Notes under the pieces: generated by a model
Told to the model about the DNA's origin: nothing
Databases searched by the model: none
What the model saw: only the letters and a program-made list of their open reading frames with translations
In this document: piece after piece, positions 36,764 to 48,219 of the stretch
How positions within the stretch are numbered: position 1 is the stretch's first letter
Layout: each line of letters opens with the position of its first letter
Position numbers and translations under genes: made by a program
DNA from: Benincasa hispida
Taxonomy: Eukaryota; Streptophyta; Magnoliopsida; Cucurbitales; Cucurbitaceae
Length of the DNA stretch: 64,000 nucleotides
Assembly (NCBI RefSeq): GCF_009727055.1
Contig: NC_052350.1
Span: 31,871,211-31,935,210, forward strand
Direction: 5' to 3'

Positions 36764-37270
36764 ACTCTCACCATGCAGATTAAAGAATAATCCCAAATAA
36801 ACAAAATTTCATAGTTAGCTCAATATTGAGTGCGAGTGACCTAGGCCATCGTATTGAAATAGTTAGTCTTAACAGTAAACGACATTATAAAGTAAAAGTG
36901 ACTATTTCACGGTCCGGTCTTATGCAAGCTCATTGCATAGGATGCCTCCACTTGCATGTCTGCATATGAACAGGTTCACATCGTTTGTATCAAATACAAA
37001 GTGGGTCACATTCATTGTATTTCCAGGACAAGGTACCTAACCTTATTCTTATACTATTTACTCGAACTTGGTCCATTTTTATGTCTCCACATATAGTTCA
37101 AGTATTCATGTAGCTGCCAAGGGTTCTTAGTTTATTGGATTTAAGGTTTGTAAGTGCAATTCATATATTCAATAACATCTTTACTAATTAAATCTCAATA
37201 ACAACTTTATTACAAAATAGAATATGTTCATTGTTTACAAACTACGAATTTTAGGACATAAAACTCAACA

Positions 37271-37553
37271 CCTACCATAAACCAAGTCATTCTCAGGTCA
37301 ATGAGAGAGTAGGTTTCCTTTGTTCAAGACCCATAATTAGCACTTAAGGGAACTACGCATCTATTTACCCTAAAGGTGGTAAGGAGTGATTTCATCTTGT
37401 GTAGTTATGTTCCTAGCTCCTCACTCGATCTCGTCCCCAAAATAGTAGGCTTATTGAGTCAGCGACTCAGGCCACTCTCACCTATATAAATCAAAGAAAA
37501 AGCTCTCATAGGCAGGAATTCATAACTCATTCGGGATTGAGATCGAGTTAGAC
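37271..37553 (-). mobile_element. Older copia-type LTR fragment, right of the copia element
   Basis: Matches, diverged, the LTR stretch 22085-22370: AATGAGAGAGTAGGTTTCC against AATGAGAGGGTGG, TTCAAGACCC, TTAGCACTTAAGGGAAC, TTATTGAGTCAGCGACTC and GGCCACTCTCACC. It is the expected continuation of the fragment at 20560-20977, so the copia element landed in it. It is cut at 37553 by a gypsy-like LTR. Confidence 0.6.
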
Positions 37554-39799
37554 TATCACACCCCGTCCCAAATTACCTTTTCACACCTAAGACATGGCAT
37601 GATGATAATAGATTCTAATTAAAATATGAAATTTATTGTCAAACTCTAAAAATGCTATTAAAAAATAGGTGACTAGCAAATACTTCCTATATAAGATTTA
37701 TTAAAAATTCAGTAGAGTTTCCCTTAAAAATTGAATAAGCAACACCTGAAAAGAAAACACACTCCTAAATATTCTGTTTCAAACTCAAACCCCACAATTG
37801 TGTGCCTATTTGCGCACAACTCAATAATCAGTTCAAAAATCAACGGTCACAACATACCCATAAAACAACAATGTAAAACATTAAAGTTACAGTCTAAAAC
37901 CCATCATAAAAATTTATATAATGGTACAAAGTCGTCAAAAGTGATGCTAGCCACTCTAGTGTCAGAAGCAACTACTAAATTTTACAATATAAAATGAAAT
38001 GCAATGGCTATTCTCAATCTTTGTAGGCCCATTGGATACTTTCATGCTACCTGAGGAAAAATTTTTAAGGAAAGAATTTTTAAGGAAAGAATGAGTTAAA
38101 AAGTCTAATGAATGGTGCGAGTTCATAATAAAATAAGAAGAAATAAATATTTTCACATTATTAATAGAAATTCAAAACTTTGTAAAACATGTGAGTTGTG
38201 AACAATCTCAAGCTCTAGATAACTAAAATCATTCAGAACATTCCATAAAAGTAGCTCTTGAGACTATGATATGAGTTGGTAAAAACTATCATAATCTATA
38301 CCCAAATCTCTATCATATTGGTGTAGAGTAATCTCAATACGTATAGTAGAGCAATCTCTGTCATGTTGGTGTAGAGTAATCTCAATACGTACTCTGTCAT
38401 ACTATGCATTGAGTATTCTCCAGACACATAGTAGAGCAATCTCTATCATGCTTTACACTGAGTACTCTCAAAATGCATAGCAAAGCAATCTCTGTCATAC
38501 TATGCATCGAGTAATCTCCAATCTATGTCATACTATATACTGAGTACTCTCAAGATGCATAGCAGAGTAAATCTTTGTCATACATGCATGCAGAGCGGTC
38601 CCTAAAGGGCAAAACACCTTGACACATACCCCAAAGCCTATGTGTATGTCGAAGTGGGTCCAAAGACCTATCTCTCTCTAGTATACTATGGAAACAAATT
38701 ACCTCCAACATATTTTCTAGTGATTTGAAAATTACCTCCAACATATAAGATCCTACTCTTCTCTTGAAACAACAATTAACATGGGTACAATGATCTAGTG
38801 ATTTGAAAATTACCTCCAACATATAAGATCCTACTCTTCTCTTGAAACAACAATTCTCAAATCTCAAACTTTTACCATATTTTCTTCAAAACATTCTACA
38901 ATCTTCAAATTCTCTTAAAGAACTTAAAACATGTCAAAATTTTCAAACAATCATATAGTATCTGAAATAGTTCTAAAACTACAATTTTCACCAATATATT
39001 ACAACTTTTCTAAAGCCTCACTTGAAAATCTCATAGCTCTTCTAAAATCTTACATAATTATGCACTTCTTGAAATATCGTAATACTAGTTAGATAATAAA
39101 AACATTAGTAAAACAAATCACTCACAATACTATTGAAAACGTGATTTTCGAGTCACAAGTCATCTTCAATCTCTAATTGACCTGAAATAATAATTTAGTC
39201 AAAATGTAAATAACCAATTTAATAATAGCAACATTTATTAATAACCAAATTAGTTTCCATCTAATATGAATACATAACCATGGTTTCCTACGAAGTCGAG
39301 CTTAAGAGCAACCATTCAAGCATTCTTTCTCACAATTTTGAGTACCCAATTTGCACTTCACAAACTACCATCTAGAATCTGGCCATTCCACATTACTTAT
39401 CTTTGTTCACACCCATCTAAACAATCACAACTTGCTGCTAAAACAAAGCTAAAAAGACCAAAATTTCCACAAAATTCATAGTTGTTGCAACCAGATTCTT
39501 CAAACATGTAGGATGTGTGCCATTTTTAGTCCCTTTCGCTCCACACATAATGTTCAAGGGATACTCTTGAATCCAACTCAAATTTAAGCCTCTTTTGATT
39601 TCTTTACTTATGTTTTACTCTACTTCTTTTAACTTCTTTATCTTGAGCAAGTTGAAACCAATAAAATTTCTTGAACCATAGGAAGAAACCATAACAAATT
39701 TGGGAACCAATTTAAAGCTTTTCATTTTTCCAACTTCTCAAAAGAAAATTTGCTTACCAAGTTGAAACAATTGCCCCTGTAGGTTTCTCAAAATCGTGA
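37554..39799 (-). mobile_element. Gypsy-like LTR, minus orientation, diverged
   Basis: The left end TATCACACCCCGTCCCAAATT is the complement of the GGACGGGGTGTGA-type 3' terminus seen at 14290-14304. ATGCTACCTGAGG (about 38044) corresponds to CCTCAGGTAGC near 13962 and 58070. A tandem zone (38280-38600) sits where the copy at 58448-61200 also carries a minisatellite. The right end near 39799 is uncertain, and no clean TSD is visible. Non-coding. Confidence 0.5.
38280..38600. repeat. Minisatellite of AGAGCAATCTCTGTCAT units
   Basis: About six imperfect copies of roughly 60 bp built from GTAGAGCAATCTCTGTCATACTATG-like and GAGTACTCTCAA-ATGCATAG-like halves. A second tandem pair follows at 38716-38777 and 38794-38855 (62 bp, identical). 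Confidence 0.75.
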
Positions 39800-40042
39800 T
39801 TAGTCATCCCGTCTTCCACTCAATTTGGAGTAATTTTCTTACTCAATTAAATAACTATATTAAATCATATTTAATATGGAGTTAATTACCATATACATAT
39901 GATATAAATATCACATATTTATATGTGTACATCTCTTTATGAATCCAATTCATATAAATTTAATATTTAAATCTTATTCAAATATATCCCTCTTACATAA
40001 TTTGGATTATAGATCACATCTATAACTACCATTATATATTAG

Positions 40043-41562
40043 TGATGCGTTATTTTACATGATGAAATTATGGAATGAGATGCGGTGATGGAAATGTGTT
40101 GAGCAACAAGCTTTCTAAGCGAAATCCAAGTATAAACCCTATTGAGTTTCCTGGTAAGTCCAGGGTCGAACTCAGGGACTAGGGAAAATAGTATGCGGTG
40201 ATAATTTATAAGAAGATCTTACGATAACAAAATAAATCAAATAGTTGTTTGTGTTGCTGTTTGCGGTATAAAAATAAATGTATGCGACGGATTTGAGAAA
40301 AGTTCGATTATGCAGTAGATACACTGAGTATGCGGAGGAACGAGTTGAGAAGGTCTTTTGCTAGCATTTCTCGGGAATGCGTCAAACTATGCGATCATGT
40401 AACACTCATGCGACAGCAGATCATTTTCCAATGCAAATGCTGTGTTCTTAGTTCTAGGATGCATGTGTTGAATGCAACAATGTCTATAGAGCTTATTCCT
40501 AAGTCTCTACTTTTTTCCTATGCGATGATGCAAGATGCACACAAAGACAAAGTGACTGCACACAATCATATCCTATCTCTAGGATGCATGCGATGTGTTA
40601 ATAACAAACAATGCTTATTCCTAAGCTTCTATCTCTTGATTATGCGTTCTAACCTGACTCTCCCGAGCCTAGATTCTACCTGAATTTCCCAAGCCTAGAT
40701 ATATTCTTAGACTACCCTCCCTATCTCTAATGGACGAATGAAGCATACATAATACAAGATAATCGCATAGAATAAAGATCCCCAGTTATGCTAGCTAAGT
40801 GCTTCTCAACCCATTCAACAGATTTAGCTACTCATGCGCAATAAACAGGGAGTGAATAGATATAAAGAAGTAAATTCCATTTCTATAGACAAGTTTGAGT
40901 ACAAAATGACAATGGAAGATAAGGATAGAAAGCCTGATAACAATCCTTTGCTTCCCAAGGCCTTTATACTGTCAACTCTATTCTGTTCAAAAGATATTCC
41001 TGCTTCCATAGCAGTTGGCCCTCTCTCCAATTTCGACACTTCCGGCACTCTCCCAAGTTCACTGGAATGATCTATCAGCACAATCTCGCTCCTCTCGCTT
41101 CTGCCTTAAAATAAAAGAAAATCTAAGAACAAGGTTATTATAATTGTGGAGAAAATTATCTATGTATCCGAACTATCCGAACTCGCTTAACTGTCTGAAC
41201 TGTCTGAACTGTCCAAACTGTCCGAACTCCTTTTCTGAAGGTTTTCTTCGGTATTTATAGAGCTTCGGGGTGAAAGGCGGCTTCTTTCTTATGATTTCAT
41301 AGATGGGATGGCTTTAATTCTCTGACTAATGCGCGAATATTTGTCACTGAAAAGCTGAGTGTACTTGTTATCATTAGCGGCTTGTCAACTTAATTCAGAC
41401 TCGATCGTCATCAACTTTCTGTCCCATCGTGATTAATTATGCTTTTTACCTAGATGCGCCCACCAAGTTGCACCGGCTCTATGCGGCAATCCTTCTTGAG
41501 CATATGTTTGCGAGCACAAATCACCGCAAAGCCTTGCGGTAATGTTGCGCTCGTGTGTTGAT
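40043..41562 (-). repeat. 3' LTR of the Athila element, right end lost at an adapter
   Basis: It begins TGATGCGTTATTTTACATGA and runs parallel to 45030-46325, with TATTTATAGAGCTTCGGGG at 41252-41270. It stops at 41562 where the adapter begins. The last 200 or so bases, expected to end in CCTGTTATCA, are missing. Confidence 0.75.
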
Positions 41563-41600
41563 CTGTCTCTTATACACATCTAGATGTGTATAAGAGACAG
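41563..41600. other. Nextera mate-pair junction adapter (assembly artefact)
   Basis: Exact CTGTCTCTTATACACATCT plus its reverse complement. It is followed by a misplaced LTR piece (41601-41721). Confidence 0.97.
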
Positions 41601-41721
41601 GTGTCAGACTATGCGATCATGTTACACTCATGCGACAGCAAATCATTTTCCAATGCAAATGCGGTGCTCCTAGTTCTAGGACGCATGTGTTGAATGCAAC
41701 AATGTCCATAGAGATTATTCC
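41601..41721. other. Displaced piece of Athila LTR between two adapters
   Basis: 121 bp almost identical to the LTR interior at about 45366-45486 (CTATGCGATCATG, ATCATTTTCCAATGCAAATG, GTTCTAGGACGCATGTGTTG). Adapters bound it on both sides and it is out of order, as expected from a chimeric gap fill. Confidence 0.85.
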
Positions 41722-41759
41722 CTGTCTCTTATACACATCTAGATGTGTATAAGAGACAG
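41722..41759. other. Nextera mate-pair junction adapter (assembly artefact)
   Basis: Second exact copy in this region of the 38-bp mosaic-end palindrome. Confidence 0.97.
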
Positions 41760-41971
41760 TATTTATGCGTTGATCACGATTCCTACCTTCGTTTTGGCTT
41801 GCCCCCACGTGTGTCATGCGGACATCCAACTACGAGCAAGGCGCTCTTTCTCAGACTAAACTCATACCTACTTGGCAGCGGAGTTGCGGTCATTTATTTA
41901 TGTGTTGATCCTGGCGACTTACTTTCGTTTTGGCTTGCCCCCACGTGTGTCATGCGGACATCCAACTACGG
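41760..41971. repeat. Direct repeat of about 75 bp next to the adapter
   Basis: CTTCGTTTTGGCTTGCCCCC and ACGTGTGTCATGCGGACATC with CAACTACG occur at about 41760-41832 and again at 41896-41971. It may be a true tandem repeat of the element or another gap-filling effect, given the adapter at its left edge. Confidence 0.6.
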
Positions 41972-42892
41972 GTAAGTGCCCTTCACAACTTAACTCTTAT
42001 CAACATGGGTTTCCCCATTGCGTTGACAATGGAGTTGTTATTCTCAATTTTTTCGTTTTTTTTTTTTTTATATAAGGCTAGAAATAGCAAGGTTGAAAAT
42101 GAATACCTCACCCCCAAATTTAAAATACGACAATGTCCTCATTGCCAATAGAGTGAAAGAAGTCATGCGATGTTCTTAGGAAGCTACATAAAGAGTCAGT
42201 TTGAAAGAAAGCTAGCTGACCACTAACTTCTAGAAATATTTCATGAGGTGACTGTCCTAAAATTAAGTTGACTCTAGTATATACAAAAAAATAGAAGCAT
42301 GTATTTCATCATTGAAATCATAATTGGCAAAGAGAAAGCATGCAATGACTTACTAAATTTATCAATGTTAAATGATTGCGTTAATCAAAGAGGATGTGGT
42401 GATAAAACTTTCAAAATTAAAATACGATGCGATAGTGCAAAATTTGGAATAAAGTCAAGGAAGAATACAACCCCCAAATTTGTGTTGTCACTCGCATTGT
42501 TTGTTGATGCATCCTGCTTTGTGGCGATCTTCTTCTTTTGGATTGCGGTGACGGAATAAAGTAGTGTCGTCTTCGTGCAGCACCCCCGCAATCGTGTACC
42601 TTGATCGTTTGCAAAGAAAACATTGAGAGGGTCAAATGATAAAAAAAAGTTAACAAAATTTTTCTCCTTCTTTTTTATAAATAAAGAAGTAAATGTGCGA
42701 TAACAGATAACGACATTGTGATGAAAGTTCACGAAGTTTTGATGTAGGAAAAGGATATTCAAAAGGATTGCGTCCCTGATGAGGTACTCAGAGACTGCTT
42801 TTTTTGTGGTGCAAGCTGGACTTTTTACGTCCACGGCGGCTTTTTCTTCTTTTCTTTTCCTCTAGAATCTTGACTTCCTTGATCCGGAGCTT

Positions 42893-43336
42893 TTACCCAT
42901 TGATGTTCATTAAGATTTCCCCCTTGTGCACATCAATTTGTACGCGACCGGTCGAGAGGAATGGTCGTCTCAATATGATGAGCGCATCTTCATCCGCTTT
43001 ATAATCCAAAATGATGAAGTCTGCCGGCAAGATGAATTTATCAATTAAGATTGCGGCGTCTTTCAACTCTCCTTCAGGGTGTATTCGAGATTTGTCTACG
43101 AGCAGGAGAGTTTCCTTCGTGGGCGTGAGTGTGCCAATATCCAATCGTTTGAAGATTGATAACGACATTATGTTTATACTCGCCCCAAGATCACATAGTG
43201 CTTGGCCATTGTAGACCCCTCCAATGGAGCATGGTATCGTGAAGATTCCTGGGTCACACATTTTTGGTGGGATCATAACATTTTGCATTACTGCTATTGT
43301 TATGATATTGTCTTCATCATTTTGTTTCTCTTTCAA
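42893..43336 (-). pseudogene. Athila-type aspartic protease
   Basis: An open minus-strand block. Key parts are VMIPPKMCDPGIFTIPCSIG, GVYNGQALCDLGASINIMSL and then PEGELKDAAILIDKFILPAD, LIILRRPFLSTGRVQIDVHK and GEILMNING. The D-L-G-A-S-I-N-x-M motif in place of D-S/T-G is what I know of the Athila lineage, and R-P-F-L-x-T-G is the matching flap and C-terminal motif. It would process gag-pol. It follows gag in order, but the frame is cut off by stops on both sides. Confidence 0.8.
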
Positions 43337-43596
43337 TCTTTGGGGGCATAGTGGTAGTTAGACTTCTTCTGTCTCATGTTTTAGAGGCTCGAGAGTGGAC
43401 GCAACTTCAGGGTTCATCTTCTCGGGTTTATCCGAATTATAAGTCAACGGGTCTTCGGTTGTTACCGCATTCAAGTTGGTCGTGATGGGTTCCTCCCCTA
43501 CTTCTGCAATCATTTTGTCGCTTAGCAAGGAGACTGCTAAGCATTGTTTCTTCCCTGTATCCCCAGTGTTGTGCGGAAGCTCAGTTAAGCTCGGCA

Positions 43597-44863
43597 AAGC
43601 TCCTTGTGGTCTATTTTTGAGCTCGCCTGCAATTTGTCCCAGCTGAATTTCGAGATTTCGGATGGACGTTGCTTAATTCTGAAGCACTGATTCATTTTTC
43701 TCAATGTACTGCTTCAATAAGCTCTGTAAGGACGAAGATTGCGGTGTTTACGAGCTGCTGGTTTGGTTATGTGTTGGATCGTTGTTTCGTGGGAAAAATC
43801 CGGGTGGCCCTTCTTTTTGCGCCACTGGTTGGAAGCTTTGTTATTGATTTTTCCATGCGAAATTTGGGTGGTTTCTCCACCCGGAGTTGTATGTATCAGA
43901 ATAGGGATTATTCTTTATGAAACATACTGACTGCGGATTATCTGAGCATTCTTCCATCGGATGGCCGTCTCCACAGATGACACAATTTGCGGTCGTTTGA
44001 GCAATTGCGTTGACGTGCCCTTTCTTTGATCCCGTGTTGTTAATTGTGATGCCTTGTATCAAACTCATCATCGTAGTCATCTAGTTCTGAAGGGATGCGA
44101 TGGCCCCATTGTTTGCATCATTGTCTTTAATCCTTAATCTTTGATCGCTTTCTTGTCAATCCTCGTGATTTTTGGAAATGCGATCAAGTATATTTTTGGC
44201 CTCCTCATGTGTTTTGTCAAGCAAACCACTAGATGCTGCTATATTGGCAGCGGTCTGCGAAGCAGGGTTCGGTCCTTGATAAAAGATCTCCATTTGCAAG
44301 TAGTCTGGTAATCCGTTGTATGGACAGTCTCTTACCAGCCTCTTAAACCTTGCCCAGGCATCGCTGAGCGATTCGTCCGTTTCTTATTCAAAATTTGTTA
44401 TTAATTTCCTTCTCCTAGCATTCTCGGTTGGTGGGAAATACTTCTTCATAAACTTTTCCACCACTTGTTCCCATGACGTTATCTCCCCCGGTTCGAGAGA
44501 ATACGCCCATTTTCTCGCTTGATCGCAAAAGGAAAATGGGAACAAAGTGAGTTGAACTTCCTCGGTGGAGATATTCGGGAACATAAAAGTGTTGCAGATT
44601 TCTATGAAGCTCCGGAGGTGGCCGTGTGGGTCTTCACCATGCCTCCCTCCAAACTGTCCAGCAGTCTGGATCATCTGCAGCATTACCAGTTTCATTTCAA
44701 ACCTCGATTCGTCTAACGCCAGCCTCATGATTCCTGGAGAGAAATTGTAGAGGTTGGGCGACGCATAGTCCCGAATGGGTCTATTGCGATCATTCGCCAG
44801 AAGGATGGAGTTGGCCATTATATTGTTCGCGTTTTCGGCCCTTTCTTCCGGTTGTTCCGCCAT
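43597..44863 (-). pseudogene. Athila-type gag with zinc knuckle, interrupted by point stops
   Basis: It starts at 44863 with MAEQPEERAENANNIMANSI then LLANDRNRPIRDYA, the same start as the gag at 63904. The Retrotrans_gag core follows: GRHGEDPHGHLRSFIEICNT, FPFSFCDQARKWAYSLEPGE and VVEKFMKKYFPPTENARRRK. It continues past a TAA with ETDESLSDAWARFKRLVRDC and GPNPASQTAANIAASSGLLD. A knuckle CVICGDGHPMEEC sits near 43985, followed by NPYSDTYNSGWRNHPNFAW. Nearly all of gag reads in one frame, broken mainly by TAA, TAG or TGA in place of Gln or Trp codons. Inactive. Confidence 0.85.
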
Positions 44864-45029
44864 TCTTGGGGTTCTATCTGATTGTTGGCGGTTATCTTTT
44901 AATCGTCGTCGGAACGTCCTTTTAGTCTCTGGGTCGTAATTCGCCAGAGATTGAGAGCTGCAAAGAAATCAGAAAAATTACCGTTAGCACATTGATTTGT
45001 CGAAGTCCCCGGCAATGGCGCCAAAAACT

Positions 45030-46535
45030 TGATGCGTTATTTTACATGATGAAATTATGGAATGAGATGTGTTGATAGAAATGCACTGATCAACAAGTTT
45101 TCTTAGTGGAAACCAAGTACAAACCCCACTGAGTTTTCTGGTAAGTCCAGGGTCGAACTCAAGGACTAGGGAAAACAGTATTCGGTGATAATTTCTAAGA
45201 AGACCTTGTGGTAACCAAATAAATCAAATAGTTGTTTGTGTTGTTGTTTGCGGTATAAAAATAAATGTATGCGACAGATTTGAGAAAAGTTTGATTATGC
45301 GGTAGATACACTGAGTATGCGGAGGAATGGGTTGAGAAGGTCTTTCGCTAGCGTTTCCCAGGAATGTGTCAAACTATGCGATCATGCAACACTCATGCGA
45401 CAACAGATCATTTTCCAATGCAAATGTGGTGCTCCTAGTTCTAGGACGCATGTGTTGAATGCAACAATGTCCATAGAGCTTATTCCTAAGTCTCTACTAT
45501 TTTCCTATGCGATGACACAATATGCACACAAAGACAAGGTGACTGCACACAATCATATCTTATCTCTAGGATGCATGCGATGCGTTAATAGCAAACAGTG
45601 CTTATTCCTAAGCTTCTATCTCTTGATTATGCGTTCTAACCTGACTCTCCCGAGCCTAGATTCTAACCTGACTTTCCCAAGCCTAGATCTATTCTAAGAC
45701 TACCCTCCCGAGTATCTCTAATGGACGAATGAAGCATACATAATACAAGATAATCGCATAGAATGAAGATCCCCAATTATGCTAGCTAAGTGTTTCTCAA
45801 CCCATTCAACAGATTTAGCTACTCATGCGTAATAAACAGAGAGTGAACAGATATAAAAAAGTAAATTCCATTTCTATAGATAAGTTTGAGTACAAAATGA
45901 CAATGGAAGATAAGGATAGAGAGCCTGGTAGCAATCCCTTACTTCCCAAGGCTTTTACACTGTCAACTCTATTTGGAACTGTCCAAACTGTCCGAACTCC
46001 TTTTCTAAAGGTTTCCTTCGGTATTTATAGAGCTTCGGGGTGAAAGGTGGCTTCTCTCTTATGATTGCACGGATGAGATGGCTTTAATTCTCTGACTGAT
46101 GCCAAATATTTGTCACCGAAAAGCTGAGTGTATTTGTTATCGTTAGCGGCTTGTCAACTTAATTTGGACTTGACCGTCATCAACTTTCTGTCCCATCGTG
46201 ATTTATTACGCTTTTCACCCAGATGCGCCCACCAAGTTGCGCCAACTCTATGCGGTAATCCTTCTTGAGCATAGGTTGCAAGCACAAATCACCGCAAAGC
46301 CTTGTGGTAACGTTGTGCTCGACCATTGATTTTTTGTGATCGTGCTTTCCGCCTTGCGTCAACGCATATTCTGCATAAAAATACAAAAATTAACTATTTT
46401 TATGCGATGGACGCATGCAACCGCAATGTTATGAACTTAATGCTTTTTGGACGCAATCTAACATATTTTATCAACGAAAACCTTCATTGTTTAATAACTT
46501 AGCACTATAATAACGTGCATTTCTGCCTGTTATCA
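45030..46535 (-). repeat. 5' LTR of the Athila element
   Basis: On the plus strand TGATGCGTTATTTTACATGA to TTTCTGCCTGTTATCA, 1506 bp. It has the TATA context TATTTATAGAGCTTCGGGG near 46021-46040, which on the minus strand reads CTCTATAAATA. Its U3 start (plus 46508-46535) is the complement of the hairpin TGATAACAGGCA-GAAA-TGCACGTTATTA. Confidence 0.85.
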
Positions 46536-47814
46536 ATTAGCCTCATTAATATAAAATTCTCTCATTTGATTTGAACAATTTAAATCATTCCTCATTACTA
46601 TCCTTTAGTGAGCTAACAAGGAGACCTTATGGACCTACAAATTAGAAGCTCTAATTATATGAGATTAATTTATTAAACTCCTTTAATTCAATTAATCAAT
46701 ATTCATTAACTACCAATGACTCTACTAAAGACGATAGTTGCACTCTTCGCACTGTAGATATATTTCTTTGTCCATGGATACAACCAATCAATAGAGCGAT
46801 GACCCTTCACAAATGTTCATAACTATAACTGGGTCAAAATATCGTTTTATCCCTACAGTTACATCTAACTCCTTAAGTACCACTGATTCCTCTAATGAAC
46901 AAACAGTTTGTTGGACTATAAACTAACACCTCTCGGGCCAATGAGAGGTTGAGGCCTCATTGTTCAAGACCCGAAACCAGCTATTAAAGGAGCAATTTAT
47001 CTACTTTCCCAAGGAATGGAAAGAAGCGAATTCCATCTTGTATAGTTGTGTTCCCAACTTCCTAATCAAACAAATCCCCAAAATGATAGTCTTATTGAGT
47101 CGACCATCATGGCCACTCTCACCCATATAGATCAAAGGACTACCGTCATGAACAAGAGTTCACAAGTCACTCAAGATTAAGGTCAAGTCTCCTATAGTCA
47201 TCCTAGTGAAACATTAGTTTCTACAAGTAACAGTGTTATAAAGTGAAATTAATTATTTTGTGGCCTGGTCTATGTATAAACTCCTTTATACATGATACTC
47301 CTATTCACATGCATGAACAATATGGTTCATATTGTTTGTAATGCTTACATCTTATGTAACAATTACAAAGTGGGTCGTATCCGTAGTGTTACTAGAATAA
47401 GGCACCCAACCTTCATCCATTTACTACAGACCTTTTAGGTTATTACTTAAACATGAACCACCTGTATGTTAACCACATGTTGTTCAAGTGACATATAACC
47501 TTGGACATTAGTTTATTAGATTGAATTAATGTTGTCTAAATGTCAAATAAAATACCATTGATTTTATTAGATAAATAATTTGTGTTAACAAAACTAGAAA
47601 CCATAAGATACACTAGATTTAGGACATTAGTCCCAACAATACCATGGGTAATGTTCCTGAAGTTAAATCTTAGAATTATATCAATTTTGTTGTTGTATTT
47701 ATGTTATTTCCAATCTTTTCTTAATTTTTATTATTCTTTGTTTTTTTATTTGTTGTTGTGCTAACAGATAGTTTTTGGTGTGAATATGTATGGATGTGAA
47801 CATTTCTCTGCCAC

Positions 47815-48215
47815 TAATAGACAGTGATAAACTCTATCACCGTCTATCAGGTATACAAAGTGATAGAGCTCTACATTGATAGATAGTGATAGAGCTTTAT
47901 CACTCTCTATAACAGTGATTTAGCTCTATCACTAGTGATAGACTGTGATTTAGCTCTATCGCTGTCTATATTCTATCAATATCTATCAATTATACAAAGT
48001 GATAGAGCTTCATCACTGTCTATCATTGATATAAAGTGATAGAGCTCTATCATTCTCTGTAATAGTGATTGAGCTCTATCATTAGGGATATACTGTGATT
48101 GAGCTCTATCATTGTCTATCACTAATAGACAATGATAAAGCGTTATCATTGTCTATCAGTGATAGACAATGATAGAGCTCTACACGGATAGACAGTGATA
48201 GAGCTCGATTTATCA
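47815..48215. repeat. Palindromic minisatellite, GATAGAGCTCTATCACTGTC-type units
   Basis: Roughly a dozen imperfect units that mix AGTGATAGACAGTGATAGAG with the complement CTCTATCACTGTCTATCACT. Each unit holds the palindrome AGAGCTCT and can fold on itself. Related units recur at 54180-54263 and 61725-61805. Confidence 0.85.
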
Positions 48216-48219
48216 ATAT

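Larger units (their letters stand above)
20978..37270 (-). mobile_element. Decayed Ty1/copia retrotransposon with three nested insertions
   Basis: The minus-strand order is 5' LTR (37270 to 32824), PBS (32811-32823, matching tRNA-iMet with one change), gag, integrase, RT and RNase H (31002 to 22945), a purine tract (complement of about 22825-22833) and 3' LTR (22823 to 20978). Integrase before RT is the copia order. Nested are an Athila-type LTR (24446-28616), a solo LTR (33450-35406) and a MITE (36192-36763). With these removed, the element is about 9.6 kb with LTRs near 1.85-1.9 kb. All coding parts carry stops or frameshifts. The two LTRs visibly differ, so it is not recent. Confidence 0.85.
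32824..37270 (-). repeat. 5' LTR of the copia element, interrupted twice
   Basis: On the plus strand it begins TGATGGAATTAGTAACATGC and ends TTTTAGGACATAAAACTCAACA. It is interrupted by the solo LTR at 33450-35406 and the MITE at 36192-36763. Without them and their TSDs it is about 1.9 kb, close to the partner LTR at 20978-22823. Confidence 0.8.
40043..46535 (-). mobile_element. Athila-lineage (Ty3/gypsy) element with gag and protease but no visible polymerase
   Basis: A perfect 5-bp TSD ATTAG (40038-40042 and 46536-46540). The 5' LTR is 45030-46535 (1506 bp) and the 3' LTR is 40043 to about 41560, damaged. The primer-binding site is the complement of TCCCCGGCAATGGCGCCA (45006-45023), pairing with the 3' end of tRNA-Asp, as usual in Athila. 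Gag and aspartic protease read on the minus strand. No RT, RNase H or integrase motif is seen in 41960-42890, so the copy is non-autonomous. Two adapter artefacts lie at the 3' LTR edge, so pol sequence could also have been lost in assembly. Confidence 0.8.
39800..47638 (-). mobile_element. Old copia-type LTR (39800-40042 plus 46536-47638) split by an Athila element
   Basis: The two parts join across the TSD ATTAG. The right part ends on the plus strand with GACATTAGTCCCAACA at 47638, the complement of a TGTTGGGACTAATGTCC LTR start. Interior phrases (TTCATTAACTACC, CACTGTAGATATATTTCT, CCTCTCGGGCCAATGAGAGG, CAAGACCCGAAACCAGC, GTGGGTCGTATCC) parallel the LTRs at 20978 and 32824. Its left limit is blurred by the adjoining gypsy-like LTR. 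Confidence 0.6.

Noticed and set aside
42385..42834. 149-codon minus frame downstream of the Athila protease as a possible extra gene
   Set aside because: Low-complexity, AT-driven composition, no recognisable domain, and it overlaps other equally open frames.
47815..48215. CRISPR-like array of regular repeats
   Set aside because: Units are contiguous, of variable length and self-palindromic, with no unique spacers. The window is plant nuclear DNA.
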